From NCBI RefSeq assembly GCF_000004825.1, contig NW_008805074.1, positions 682,001-746,000 of the forward strand: a DNA stretch of 64,000 nucleotides, read 5' to 3'. Below the pieces are notes generated by a model. The model searched no databases, had not been told where the DNA came from, and was given only the letters and a program-made list of their open reading frames with translations. The stretch's first letter is position 1; each line of letters opens with the position of its first letter. The translations under genes and the position numbers were made by a program. Below are positions 45,986 to 57,129 of this stretch, one piece after another. The stretch comes from Heterostelium album PN500. Its lineage: Eukaryota > Evosea > Eumycetozoa > Acytosteliales > Acytosteliaceae.

Positions 45986-46650
45986 TTATTTATCTTTTGA
46001 ATCAAGTACGATTGTGACTGGTCCATCATTTACAATTCCAACATCCATCATTGCACCAAAACATCCATCTATAAATATAATTGGTTTTAAAGAAATAAAA
46101 AAAAAAAAGAGAAACATTAGAACTTACTAGTATTTTAAAACAAATAACAAGTATATAATGGTTACCTTTAATCAATTCAGGTTTATAGTTTTGTTTGGCA
46201 TCATTTAGGAATTGAGTGTAGAATTGTTTCGATAATTCCGAGGGCATTGCGCAATGAAAATCGGGTTTGGTGCCTTTCTTGGTGACTGCATACAATGTAA
46301 ACTGACTGACAAATAACACTTCATAGTTCATATCCTTTACGCTTTTATCCCAGCTCTTGTTGGCCTCCTTATTATCCCAGAGTCTCAAATTCAATATTTT
46401 CTTCCATCTTCAAATTTGATGATTTGATGATGTGATGATTGATTGATTATGTATCAGTTAGTCAGTAAGTAAGTCTTTACCTAATGAAATGAATGAACAT
46501 GTATCATGATACTTACAACCAATCAGAATCTACTTTTGTATCATCATGAGTGATTCCAATGAGACAAACTAAACCTTGACCAATTGATGATATAACTTCA
46601 TTGTTGACAGTGACCGAACCTTGTTTTACTCTTTGTATAACTGCTCTCAT
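45986..46650 (-). CDS. dtd1: D-aminoacyl-tRNA deacylase (DTD1)
   Basis: Exons 46650-46517, 46407-46166 and 46068-45986 join in phase to 152 aa, the usual DTD length. The N-terminus [15 protein letters not shown] is characteristic. The two active-site motifs are present as SQFTLYA, and as [12 protein letters not shown] with NDGPVTI (cross-subunit Gly-cisPro dipeptide in NDGP). DTD removes D-amino acids, and glycine from tRNA-Ala, from mischarged tRNAs. It is cytosolic and homodimeric. The second acceptor (TTTGAAG) is purine-rich and less typical than the others but is the only one that keeps ILNLRLWDN in frame. Confidence 0.93.
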
Positions 46651-47200
46651 TTTCTTTATAACTTAAGAAATAATGAAAAAAAAAAGAATCTGAATAGACT
46701 ATTTAAAAAGTAAAAAAAATAAAAATTAAAAAAAAAAAAATAAAAAGTAATCAGGATTTAAATTAATAAATGGTATCGGAATTGGATACCCCTTTTTTTG
46801 TTTTTGGAACTAATATCTCGGAAATAGTATAGTTAACTATTAATGTCAGAATTTCCTTTCTTAATACTTGAAATTTCTATATTTTATTAGTTTTGACTAA
46901 CAATAAAGCTTTATATTATTTTATAATTGTCAAAACTAATTATTTCCCTAATTGCTATTGTTGAATATGGAGAATGATTATCATTATCTTTATCATCAAG
47001 AACAATTTTAATGATAAAAAAATAAACTTGGATGATCAATCAAAACAAAAAAAAAAAAAAACAATTTTTTGATCAAATTTGAAAGAATTATTATTATTTT
47101 TCTATTGTTTTTCCCCTTCTTTGTCTTTGTTTTTTTTTTTATATCATTAAAGTTTAGTTAGTTCTTAATTAGACTTTTTTTATTTATTATTTGAAAGAAG
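46651..47200. other. Divergent spacer between DTD1 and eIF2B-beta
   Basis: AT-rich with A- and T-homopolymers near both starts. No gene or RNA is seen. Confidence 0.5.
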
Positions 47201-48701
47201 ATGGAAGCACAACTTGATAGCGTTATTCTGCTATTGAAGAGAAAGAGAATTACAGGATCGTTTGCAGTCTCGAAGGCCACTGCAGAAGTATTAAGACATT
47301 ATATATCTACAACCAGATGGCCAAACGCAAGAGTATTGATAGATCAAGTAAAAGCCATAGGTAAACGTTTAATTGAAACACAACCATTAGGTAAGTTATG
47401 CAAAGAAAAGTTAAGAAGTTTCAAAACTAATCTAAGCTAAAACCATTCAAAAATAAATCAAATCAAATACATTAGAATTGTGTATTGGTAATATAGTTAG
47501 ACGTGTTTTATATATTATTCGTGAAGAGTATTTAGCATTGAAGAAAGATGATCATAGTATGTATATTCAGAATTATGTTGTGATTGAAATGATTGAACCG
47601 ATTTTAACACTTTTGAACATCGATGATAATGATAAACAACAACAACAACAGGTAGGATAAAGTTAGATTCATCTAGAAACAATTTGTTGACTATTGAAGA
47701 TCCAGATGATCAAGATTTCCAACAGTCATTCAATGGTTTAAAGTCATCAATTCTCGAACAAATCGGTTATTTAATCGATGAACTCAAAGGTTTTCGTAAG
47801 AGTATCTCACAACAATATAAAGAACATATTCATTCAAAGTAAATATAACATAAGCATAAACATATACAGATAGATGATAGTGCCGTACACATATTGAACA
47901 TCATTTAAAAACAATCATCATCATCATCATCATTTTAGTGAAGTTATTATGACATTAGGTTATTCACGTACAGTAGAAGATTTTCTAAGAGAAGCTGGTC
48001 GTAAACGTAAATTTGGTGTAATAGTCGTTGAAACTGCACCATCGTATGTATATCTATTATATATCTATATATAGTTTGTTATGTATCAATTGAAACTAAT
48101 ATGAGATTATGTTAATAATAATAATAATATAGTCTTGAAGGTCAAACAGCAGCATTGAATTTGGCAAAGGAAAATATTGATACAACATTGATTACAGATA
48201 GTGCAGTGTTTGCAATGATGTCGAGAGTGAATAAGGTTATCATTGGTACACACGCAGTGATGGCAAACGGTGGTTTGATTGCAACCTCCGGTACTCATAT
48301 GCTGACAGTGGCAGCCAAGTACCACTCGGTGCCAGTGATGGTTTGCACCGGTCTCTACAAGCTGTGTCCGCTCTACGCCTACGACCAAGATACATTCAAC
48401 GACTACGGATCACCCAGTGCCTATCTCAAATTCAAAGAGGCCGAGCATCTCGAACAAGTTCACAGTTACAATCCAACCTTTGATTATATACCACCTGAAT
48501 TAGTTAGTTTATTCGTTACCAACATGTAAGTTTATCATTTATATACACACATATAACATAACAAAAACAAAACAAAACAAACACTAATCACTTATCATTT
48601 GTTATTTTTTTTTTAGTGGTGCACATAACCCATCCTACATCTACCGTTTACTTCAAGAATATTATTATCCAGAGGACACATTAGAGGATGACGATAACTA
48701 A
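47201..48701 (+). CDS. eif2b2: Translation initiation factor eIF2B subunit beta
   Basis: Six exons, 47201-47390, 47476-47556, 47652-47838, 47939-48043, 48133-48525 and 48617-48701, give 283 aa. Diagnostic segments are [72 protein letters not shown] and [14 protein letters not shown]. With eIF2B alpha and delta it forms the regulatory part of the guanine-nucleotide exchange factor for eIF2. A naive reading shows a stop and frame change after a Gln run at 47636-47660. Splicing from the GTATGT at 47557 to a CAACAACAG acceptor at 47651 removes both, so the CAA repeat is intronic. The protein is shorter than the human one (351 aa), mainly at the N-terminus and in that variable loop. Confidence 0.9.
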
Positions 48702-49278
48702 AATTCTCTTAAAAAAAAAAACAAAACAAAACAAAACAAAACAAACACTTATAATAATACTTAAGAGGTATCGTCGACAAGAACAATAAGTTTTAAAACA
48801 TCACAGATCATAATTCATTTATTTATACCATTGACTCATTAAAAATAAATAGATTGATTAACAAACAAACAATTTAGTTATATTATTATTTGTTTTATTA
48901 CAAATTTGTTTGTTTTTTTAAAAAAAAAAATAAAATGGTTAAATGGTTGTGCAATGGTTATCTTGATTCTATATATTATTATTAATTATTAAATGAATAA
49001 GAAAGAACTCTTATTGTAGTATTATTGTTTTTTTTTTTTTTTTGGATTGTTACATTTATTGATGATAGTAAGCAGGTTTATCAACTTACTAAAAGCTTTT
49101 CATCAAATGCTATTATTATTATTGTTGTTTTACTTTTTTGGTTTTACTTTACTTTACTTGGTGGTTTGTGAGAGTGGAGTGTGGAGTGAGTGAGTTGAGA
49201 TATATTAAATACATTATTGATTTGATTTGATTTTGATTTGACTGGTTGATTTGTTTGTTTGTTGTTATGTTGTTGTTT
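48702..49278. other. Convergent spacer
   Basis: AT-rich DNA between the 3' ends of eIF2B-beta and Spg1, with A- and T-runs and a GTGGAGTGTGGAGTGAGTGAG tract near 49171. No gene is recognised. Confidence 0.5.
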
Positions 49279-49962
49279 TTAATATTCTAGTAATGGCTCA
49301 CCAACATTGGTAATCTTTGGAATAGTACAATTCAAATCGAATGCTTTACTAATAACAATCTTGAAAATCTTTTGAACGTTGATCGAGTGTGATGTTGAAC
49401 AGAAAATCAATGGTGATTTCATTGCACTTGCAAATTTACGTGCCTAAATAAATAAATAAAGATACAAGATTAGAATTAATTATAAATATTTATATACATA
49501 TACGATACATACTTGTTTAGTTATTTCTTCTTGATCTTCAGCGGGCAGTGTTGCGAAAACATCGTATTTAGTACCGATCAAGAATGGAATGGCGGTCTTG
49601 TTGAAACCACGAGCCTGTCTGTACCACTCTTTGACGCTGTTCAGTGTTGACTTTCTCGAGAGATCAAACATAAAGAGGATGGCAACGGCGTCGTTACACA
49701 CCAGTGGCAACATATTGACGAACTCACGCTGACCTCCGAGATCCCAAATACTGAATGTGATCTCGGTGCCTCTAATCGAGATTGTCTTCTCCATGAAATT
49801 GACACCCAGTGTCTGAATATAATCTTCATCGAATGTACCCTCTACGTATTTGACCATGAGCGATGTCTTACCGATCTGTGAGTCTCCAACCATACCAACT
49901 TTAACTACAACATTATTCTTTTTCGAATCGGACGATGCTGCTGTGAATTGTTCTTCTGACAT
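49279..49962 (-). CDS. spg1: Spg1/Tem1-type small GTPase
   Basis: Exons 49962-49513 and 49443-49279 join in phase 0 to 204 aa. The P-loop GDSQIGKT is at 26-33, switch I contains TLGVNFMEKTI, the switch II motif is WDLGGQREF, and the guanine-recognition motif reads GTKYD instead of NKxD, as in Spg1/Tem1. The C-terminus has no CAAX prenylation box. The Spg1 family controls septation or mitotic exit in yeasts, upstream of STE20/GCK and NDR kinases. In Dictyostelium the homologue has been linked to development and stress rather than cytokinesis. A GCK-II kinase gene lies divergently 1.3 kb away, which may be coincidence. Confidence 0.92.
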
Positions 49963-51243
49963 CTTTCTATGTGTGTTTTTTATATATTCTAATTATATAT
50001 ATTTAGATATTTATATTATGTTTATTTTATATATATTACAATAGATTAAATTACTTTAAATCTATTTATTTTAATCTTTTTTATAAATAAAAAAAAGTAA
50101 AAACTAAACTAAACTAAGCTAAAAAAAATAAAATAAAAATAATTTTTGTTTTGTTTTGTTTTGCTTTGATTTGATTTGATTTGGTTTGGTTTTAAGTTGA
50201 TTTGATTGATTGTAAAAGTGATGATTGTGTTTGAATTATGAAAAATAAGAACAAAACAAAACAATTCAATAGATTTATTATTACAATACAATTAATTAAA
50301 CTATAAATATACTTGATGGTTATTTTATATCTCTGTTTATTTGCTAATAACTTTAGAAAGATGAGTTGAGTTTAAGGGGGCAGCGACCACACCAAAGTTT
50401 TTTTTTTTTTTTTTTTTTTCTGAATTTTTTTTAACTCACTCAATTTTTTTTTATTATAATTTTGATCACAAGGTTTTTTCAGAGGAAGAAAAGCACTCAA
50501 ACAACAAAACTTGTTTTAAAATTTGTGATCACAGTAACATTGTAAATCATATTTAAAAAGTGATATTATATATTTTTTTGTTCTTTGATCTCTTTTTTTA
50601 TCTTTTTTTTTATTTCTATTTTCATTTTTCTTATTTTTCTTTTTTGAGAATAAATAACTACTTTTCAGTTGTATAGTATAAATTTAGTGATTTAGTATCT
50701 GAATTGACTTTACCAGTTACAAGTAACTCGGTTCTTTATTGAGGATTTAAATTGAATTTATCTATTTGCATTTGTTTTATTTGTTTTTGAATGATTTTTT
50801 GTTCAGGTTTGCATTGTCAATGCTTTTTTTTTCAAATAATAAATTTGTTTAGATCGGAAGACACAAAACGCGATCTAATATGAAAAATAAAAATAAAAAA
50901 AAACTTTTATGGATCAAAAATTGATGGTTGGATTTTTTTTTAAACTTTTTTTTTTTTTTTTCACAAGCCAAATAACATTAATGATTTACATTTTCAAATC
51001 ATTTTTTTAAACAAAAATCTTCTTCTTCTTATTTTGTATCTATATTTTATTTATTTAACTTTTAAACTTGTATTTTTATTCCTTTTTCTTATTTGTATTT
51101 TATAATTTCTCTCTTTAATCTTTTAAATAAAAAAGTTAATTTCAGTTTTTTTTTTTTTTTTTCCCCTATTTGCATCCATATTCCATATATAAATTATATA
51201 GTATTTATTTTATAAAACAATTTTTTTTTCAAAGATATAGAAA
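49963..51243. other. Divergent intergenic region, 1.3 kb
   Basis: Shared 5' region of Spg1 (-) and the kinase (+): T-rich and A-rich homopolymers (for example T-runs at 50400-50420 and 50950-50962), with a GATCACA/TGTGATC inverted pair around 50464-50531. No coding feature is seen. Confidence 0.45.
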
Positions 51244-52803
51244 ATGGCAGATATAGAACAATTTTTTAGTAATAGAATTTCCAAAGATGATCCGGAATTA
51301 ATTTTTCAAATTGTAGAGGTTGTTGGATCAGGATCTTTTGGTACAGTGTGTGCATGTCGTTGGATGAAAAAGAAAGATCGTGAATCCAATGGAAATCGAT
51401 TGATTGCATGTAAATTCGTAGAGGTCAGTGCAGACGATATCGAAACAAACACAAATTTGGCAAAGGAAATCGATATTCTCAGAGAATCCATCGATTGTCC
51501 ATACATTGTAGAGTACAAAGGTTGCTATTTGAAATCATCGATGCTTCTCATAGTTATGGAGTACTGCAAGGGTGGATCTCTTCTCGATATTATAGAGTTG
51601 TGTCAGAAGCGACTGACCGAAGACGAGATTGCAGCGGTGTGTGCCGGTGTCGTCAAGGGACTGGTCTATTTGCACTCGAAGCGAACCACACATCGTGACA
51701 TCAAAGCTGGAAATGTGTTGTTGGACGAGGAGGGTCTGCCAAAGCTGGCGGATTTCGGTGTCTCGACAATCGCTGAGCAAGGACAGAAAATGAAGACCGT
51801 TATTGGTTCGCCCTACTGGATGGCACCAGAGATTATCATGGGACAGGGATACGATCAGAAAGCTGACATCTGGTCACTGGGAATCACTGCAATCGAAATC
51901 GCTGAGAGTGTTCCACCCAGATTCGATATTCCACCCTCGCGTGTCATCTTCACCATTCCCCATCAACCACCACCCACCCTCAAAATCCAGTCGGACTGGT
52001 CCGACGACTTTCACGATTTCGTGCGTGTCTGTCTGGCACTGAATCCAGCGGCACGTCCATCTGCCCAACAACTTTTGAGTCATCCATTCATTCTCAAGGG
52101 TTCATCACAGCAGATTCTCCAGAAGCTCGTTACTGAATGTATTCCTCTGTTGAAGGAGCGTCGTGATGAGAAGATGCGACAGATGGAGGAATCCGATCAA
52201 GCTGCCGAGGCTCAGCGCAAGGCAGAGTCATTGAAGGGTTCGGTAGTCGTATTGAATTCCAACACCAAGACAGCTTCCATCATGAGAAAAACAGGTGGAG
52301 TTCAACGTCCAGTCTCAGCAAGATACGATCCACAGCAACAACAACAACAACAACGACCACAATCAAAGCCCGCTACAAAGCCTCAAGTCAACAAAAATTC
52401 AGAGGTTGCCAAGAAAGCGGCTGCTTGGCCACCTGCAGCACCAGCAACACCAACACCCGCTACCAACACAACTTCGCCATCGAAATTGAAACAACCCGCA
52501 CAATTCCAACAACAACAACCAACAAAGCAACCGACATCACCAACTGTCAAACCAGGTCAAAATGTCACTAGAGGAACAATTAGTATAGGTCAACAGAAAA
52601 CAACATCAACAACAACCAATCAAAAACAACCGACTACACCACAAAAACCAACTCAACAACAAGTTACTTCAGAAGACGAAGAAGATGTAGTAACTGTTAT
52701 CTATAATGACGATACATCAGGATATAGGAGAGGAGAAGAATTTGACGACGACGATGACGATGAAGATTTTAACCATGAAGATTATGAAGAATATGAAATA
52801 TAA
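51244..52803 (+). CDS. STE20-group GCK-II (MST/Hippo-like) Ser/Thr kinase
   Basis: A single exon of 519 aa. The kinase domain spans about 20-285. The Gly-rich loop GSGSFGTV (28-35), ATP lysine Lys57 (ACKFVEV), HRD at 150-152 (THRDIKAGNVLL), DFG at 170-172, and activation loop VIGSPYWMAPE are intact, so it should be active. The GSPYWMAPE segment and the overall pattern are those of MST1/2 and Dictyostelium Krs kinases. A basic/acidic helical region follows the domain (ERRDEKMRQMEESDQAAEAQ), then a Gln/Pro/Thr-rich linker and an acidic tail (DDDDDEDFNHEDYEEYE). I see no clear SARAH domain at the end, unlike animal MST. Likely roles are Hippo-like signalling, stress or cytoskeletal control, by homology. 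Confidence 0.88.
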   Translation: MADIEQFFSNRISKDDPELIFQIVEVVGSGSFGTVCACRWMKKKDRESNGNRLIACKFVEVSADDIETNTNLAKEIDILRESIDCPYIVEYKGCYLKSSMLLIVMEYCKGGSLLDIIELCQKRLTEDEIAAVCAGVVKGLVYLHSKRTTHRDIKAGNVLLDEEGLPKLADFGVSTIAEQGQKMKTVIGSPYWMAPEIIMGQGYDQKADIWSLGITAIEIAESVPPRFDIPPSRVIFTIPHQPPPTLKIQSDWSDDFHDFVRVCLALNPAARPSAQQLLSHPFILKGSSQQILQKLVTECIPLLKERRDEKMRQMEESDQAAEAQRKAESLKGSVVVLNSNTKTASIMRKTGGVQRPVSARYDPQQQQQQQRPQSKPATKPQVNKNSEVAKKAAAWPPAAPATPTPATNTTSPSKLKQPAQFQQQQPTKQPTSPTVKPGQNVTRGTISIGQQKTTSTTTNQKQPTTPQKPTQQQVTSEDEEDVVTVIYNDDTSGYRRGEEFDDDDDDEDFNHEDYEEYEI

Positions 52804-53556
52804 AACTCAATTCTATAAATCATATATATAAATTTTCAGATAAATAGTTATTTATTTTCATTTGATAATTGCTAACCTTTGAGATTCATTCAACCAATAA
52901 TAACCCAATGAATAGTTGACTTTTTTTTTTTTTTATTGTATTTTTTTAAATTTTTTTTTGAAAATTGTGTTGTTGCTGAACAAACCCAAATTTTATTTGA
53001 ATTTTTTTTATGATCAATTTGGCCAAATTTAATTTAAATTTAAAAATTATCAAAAGCCACACAAATTTCAAATCAAAATTATATATTTTTATTGTTGTAA
53101 TATTAATAAAAAATAGTAACATTTTTTTGTTTTTTTTTTAAAGTGTGTTGGTTGTGTTTTGCTTTGGTTGTTTATGTTGTTGCTCTCTCACAAACACTCC
53201 ATTCCTCTGATTTAAATTTAAAATTGTTAGCAATCAAGCAAATTCCCCCACATCAGTCATTTCACTTACTATTTATTGATTTAAATTAATCATATTTTAT
53301 ATTTTATTTATTTCTAATTGTTTTTTTTTATTAAACATATATTTATATATATAAAATATATTGTGTATAGAAATAACAATTTTTTTGTAGAAACAGAATC
53401 AAACAAACAGAATAATAACAAGAAGGTTGATACAATTTCGAAATTGTCTACAGTTTATCAAGAGTTATAGTTGACTGTTGTCGTTGTTTTTTCATTGTTA
53501 AATTTGTACTTTAAATTATCTTTTTACTTTGTAGTTGTATTTTCAAATAGTTAAAT
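52804..53556. other. Spacer
   Basis: AT-rich flank between the kinase and the WH2-LIM gene, with T-runs and a TTTAAATTTAAA tract near 53211-53222. No gene is seen. Confidence 0.5.
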
Positions 53557-55776
53557 ATGGACGGTCCACCACCCCCACCACCACCTCCAGCACCAGCTCC
53601 ACCACCCCCACCACCCGCTGGAGTTCCAGCCGCAGATCCAGGTCGTAATGCATTGCTTGGATCCATTCAAAATTTTAGTTCAGCCAAATTAAAGAAAGTT
53701 AAGACCAATGATAAGAAACCAGATGGTAAATATAGATTGACATCTAAAGAGAATGAAGAGATCATTTGAGAGAGTGAGAGAGTGAGTGAATGAGAGATGG
53801 ATGGATGAGTGATGTAAAAGGAAAAAAGGTTGTTGAATGAAAACAAAAAAAAAAAAATTGTCCGGAAAAAAAACAAAAAACAAACAAACTTGGATATTAA
53901 TATCACAATTGTGATTATTTAATTATTATTTTCTTTATAGATCGTCCTTTGAAAGCTCCATCTGCTCCAGGTGGAGGAGGAGGTTCTGGTAGACCAGCTC
54001 CAGGTGGCGGTCCATCTGGATTTGGTGACATTTTTGCTGGTGGAATGCCAAAGTTAAAGAGTAGAGGAGGTGGAATTGATACTGGTGCATCTGGACATAG
54101 TAGTCCAGCTCCAACCAATAGCAGTCCAGCTCCAGTCAACTCCACACCAACTCCAAAACCAACATTTGTTAGTGTTGCCAAGCCAGGTGCTGCCCCACAA
54201 CTCAAGCCATCAACCGGTGTCTTGCGTAAAGCACCGGCCATTGCCAAAAATTCGGCTGGACCAAAACCAGCTGCCACTGCTGCCGCCCCAACAAACAAAC
54301 CAGCTGCCGCTCCATTCAAGCCAGTCGAACCACCCAAACCAGTACACACACCAGCTCCAACACCAACACCAACACCAACACCAGTTGAAGCAACACCAAC
54401 ACCAGCTCCAACACCAGTTGCCGCTCCACCAGCACCAGTTGCTCCAAAGCAAGAGGATCCAGTTGTACATGTTACAACATCATTCAAGAGCAATGTTGTA
54501 GTTGAGAGTAACATTACTCCAAGTGGAAATCCACCAGCACCAGCACCAGTTCAAGAACAACCACCAAAACAAACAACACCAACATTCAAATCACAAGCAT
54601 CTCCAGCCATTAAACCAGCTGCAGGTTTTGGAAAGACACCAGTAAACTGGGTGCAACCAGGTCAGAATGTATCACCGGTTGGACGTGTAGTACAAACTGC
54701 CAGTGTCCACTCGTCAGCACCAAAATCCAATGTAACATCATCAGCTTCCGTTGGAGCCAAACCGGCTCCTGTCCTCAACAAAACACCATCGCAGACCTCT
54801 ATGAAGTCAGCTCCATCAGTATCGCCTGTTGTCAAGCCAGCTCCATCCATCTCACCAGTTGTCAAACCAACCCCACCACCAGCAGCAACAACAACTACTC
54901 ATCACCACCAACCAGTTGAACCACCCAAACCAGTACATACACCAACTGCTCCAGTACACACACCAGCACCAGCACCAACACCAGCAGTTCCAGCACCAGT
55001 ACCAACACCATCCCATCATCAAGAAACAACACATTCTCACTCTCACTCTCATCAAAATATTGAAACCGAACACCTCAGTAAACCAGCTACTCAACCACCA
55101 GCAGCTCATACAACTACCCGTTCCCTTCCCTCCACCAGCAGCCACCAATACATCCTCTGGTAACCTGAACTCCAGCTCACCACGTGGTGTATCTACTACC
55201 GTCGATGGCGATGAACAGCTGTTCTGTCACCGTTGTAAACAATCGATCGAAGGCAGCCACTATAAAGCCATGGATAGAGCTTGGCACATCGACCACTTTA
55301 CATGCAACGATTGTCACAAGAAGATTCAGAGCTTCGTCGTACACTTGGATCAACCATACTGCGAGGATTGCTACGATCGTAGTTTCGTCGAGCACAAACA
55401 GTGCTTCATGTGCTCGAAACCAATCTTTGGCACCGTTGTATCGGCGTTGAGCAACTCGTTCCACGAGGAGTGCTTCAAGTGTAACTCGTGTGGTACTCAC
55501 TTCCCAGACAAGGAGTTCTACCAACTCGAAGGCAAACCATACTGTTTGGCATGTGTCACCAAGGCAACTGCACCAAAATACGAAGTCTGCGATGGTTGCA
55601 GTGAGCAGATCGTATCAAGAGGTGAGGGTGTCATTAAGGTACTCGGCCGAAAGTTCCACAACAACAACAAATGTTTCTCATGCACCGGATGTCGTACGGC
55701 ATTCCCTGCCCTCAATTTCTACGAAGTTCATAGCAATCCATATTGTTATGATTGTGCATCAAAGTTGGTTAGTTAA
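53557..55776 (+). CDS. WH2-proline-rich-triple LIM actin adaptor, with one frame break in this sequence
   Basis: Exon 1 (53557-53725) encodes a poly-Pro start (DGPPPPPPPPAPAPPPPPPA) and a WH2 actin-binding motif (RNALLGSIQNFSSAKLKKVK). Exon 2 (53941-55776) continues with Gly/Pro, then long Pro/Ala/Thr-rich sequence, and ends with three LIM zinc-finger domains (CHRC...CNDC...YCEDC; CSKP...CNSC...YCLAC; CDGCSEQ...CTGC...YCYDC). The N-terminal part resembles verprolin/WIP; the C-terminal part resembles paxillin/zyxin-type LIM proteins. The reading frame of the proline region ends at 55163, while the LIM frame is the +1 frame. Both are coding-like up to a CCC at 55117-55119. One extra base there would explain it, since total length minus one is a multiple of three (667 aa). 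I cannot tell a sequence error from a real lesion. Confidence 0.8.
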
Positions 55777-56012
55777 ATCAATTGATCATCATCAATATCA
55801 ATCAAAAAACCAAACAAACCAAACAAACAAAAAAAAAAAGAAACCTTTTTTCAAAAGAATAACATAAAAAACAACCAAAAAAAAAAGAATAGCAAATATT
55901 ATAAACTTTAAAACTCCCTTTAAAAAAATTAAATAAAAAAAAAATATAAACTAATTTTATTATTTATTAAAAAAATATGATAACAACAAAATGTTGAGTA
56001 TTTGCATTTCCT

Positions 56013-56168
56013 ATGCCTGATGCTCTCATTATCTTTGGTCAGGCGAGAAACAAAAAAGTACAAAAGAATCTGATAATTCTGGGACTATCCAATAAAAAAG
56101 TGAGAAGAAATTTAACAGTTCAAGAAAAAAGAAAAATAAATGGTTGGGCGAGATTTATAAAGAAATAA
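56013..56168 (+). other. Short open frame of unknown origin
   Basis: ATG to stop encodes 52 residues with good codon complexity (MPDALIIFGQARNKKVQKNL, later KRKINGWARFIKK). It is very basic and begins within a relatively GC-rich patch. Not recognised; it may be a relic exon. Confidence 0.25.
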
Positions 56169-56235
56169 AGCTAATTAGAAAGCAGAAAAGAGTGATGTTG
56201 AAAAGAAGCGTGAAAGAAATTGAATGAATCGAACT

Positions 56236-56288
56236 AAATATGCTACGGTTTAGTCCTTGGTCGATCTATTGAAATTCGTAGCATATTT
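56236..56288. repeat. Inverted repeat with perfect 12-bp arms
   Basis: AAATATGCTACG (56236-56247) and CGTAGCATATTT (56277-56288) are exact reverse complements around a 29-nt loop. It could be a structured RNA or a short mobile-element end. A tRNA-like T-loop word next to it does not fold into a tRNA. Confidence 0.6.
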
Positions 56289-56520
56289 CCAAAGATTAGA
56301 ACTCCAACTATTACCAAATTACTATAAATATTCTAATTAAGTTGTCATTTTCGCTCTCGTACTTTATAAAGTAAAAAGTGAAATTATATAGAAATAAAAT
56401 TAATTTTGGGTTTCGGCAAAATAAAAAACAAAATCTTAGGTCCCAAATATTTTTAAGTAAAAAACGACAAAAAAATAACATACTCCAAATTCGACCCATA
56501 AAATTATTAAAATCTAAAAA

Positions 56521-56702
56521 ATAGATATGAGGGGTGTTATTAACAACAAAAATTCAATAATCCAAAATAAACACTTTCATGGCAACTATCTTGAACCTTT
56601 CCTCTATGAGAGTGATTCTCGTTCCTTTGCCAAAGATGCACGAATTCTATTAAAACACTCGGAAGGAAAATTCATGATATTCGAGCACCTAAAGGTTCAT
56701 AC
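56521..56702 (+). repeat. Repeat A, left copy of a long inverted repeat
   Basis: This 182-bp segment recurs in reverse complement at 57812-57972. Apart from two indels of about 11-12 bp and about three substitutions the copies are identical. Read forward, it stays open as FHGNYLEPFLYESDSRSFAK and beyond, which looks like decayed coding sequence. The words AAAATCTAAAAAATAGAT stand immediately at the left of both copies on the plus strand. Confidence 0.8.
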
Positions 56703-56794
56703 ATTACAACATTTAAAATTTAATAAAAGATAAAAAAAATTATATTATAAATATTATTACATTTTAGTTTTAAAAAGATTATTATAGATTTTCC

Positions 56795-56940
56795 AATGGA
56801 ATGTCTAAAACATTCAAATGATATTTTATAATCGAAATGACACCATTCTGGTTCATGTAGAATTCATCAAGGCGGTTGTCAATAACTTTTTGAACAATCT
56901 CTGTCTTGATGTTCCACCGAAAAATGATTTGTTTGATCTA
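56795..56940 (+). pseudogene. Repeat B, gene fragment of unknown family
   Basis: CCAATGGAATGTCTAAAACA and the next about 55 bp recur at about 58055-58115 in the same orientation with small indels. Downstream of the shared part the left copy stays open as ILVHVEFIKAVVNNFLNNLC and on to a stop near 56960. It looks like the end of a dictyostelid multigene-family protein, but the reading frame is broken near its start. Confidence 0.4.
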
Positions 56941-57129
56941 ATTGAGAATTCATCGTATTCATAGATACTACAAGTTGATTTGCTTCATAGAGTCCAACTA
57001 GATTCTTGAGGAATGGTTAATTGGTGGTTTGAAAATAGGTGGTAAAGGGATGTATAGTTGGTAGAACAGATTGTTATCCTATATATTGTTTTGTCTAACG
57101 AAAGAATCAATAGTAACATTCATTTCATC

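Noticed and set aside
47636-47660. Apparent frameshift and stop after a Gln run in eIF2B-beta
   Set aside because: A GTATGT-to-CAACAACAG intron (47557-47651) removes it and restores the frame.
49279-51244. Spg1 GTPase and GCK-II kinase as a functional gene pair
   Set aside because: Spg1 pathways do use GCK kinases, but one divergent arrangement 1.3 kb apart is not evidence of linkage, and this kinase is MST/Krs-like rather than Sid1-like as far as I can judge.
56220-56300. tRNA-like T-loop word (GTTCGATTC on the minus strand)
   Set aside because: Flanking bases form no T-stem, anticodon arm or acceptor stem.
56490-56505. Possible DUSE-like CCCATAA element for a small RNA gene
   Set aside because: Nothing resembling a conserved small RNA follows at the expected distance; the sequence downstream is repeat A.
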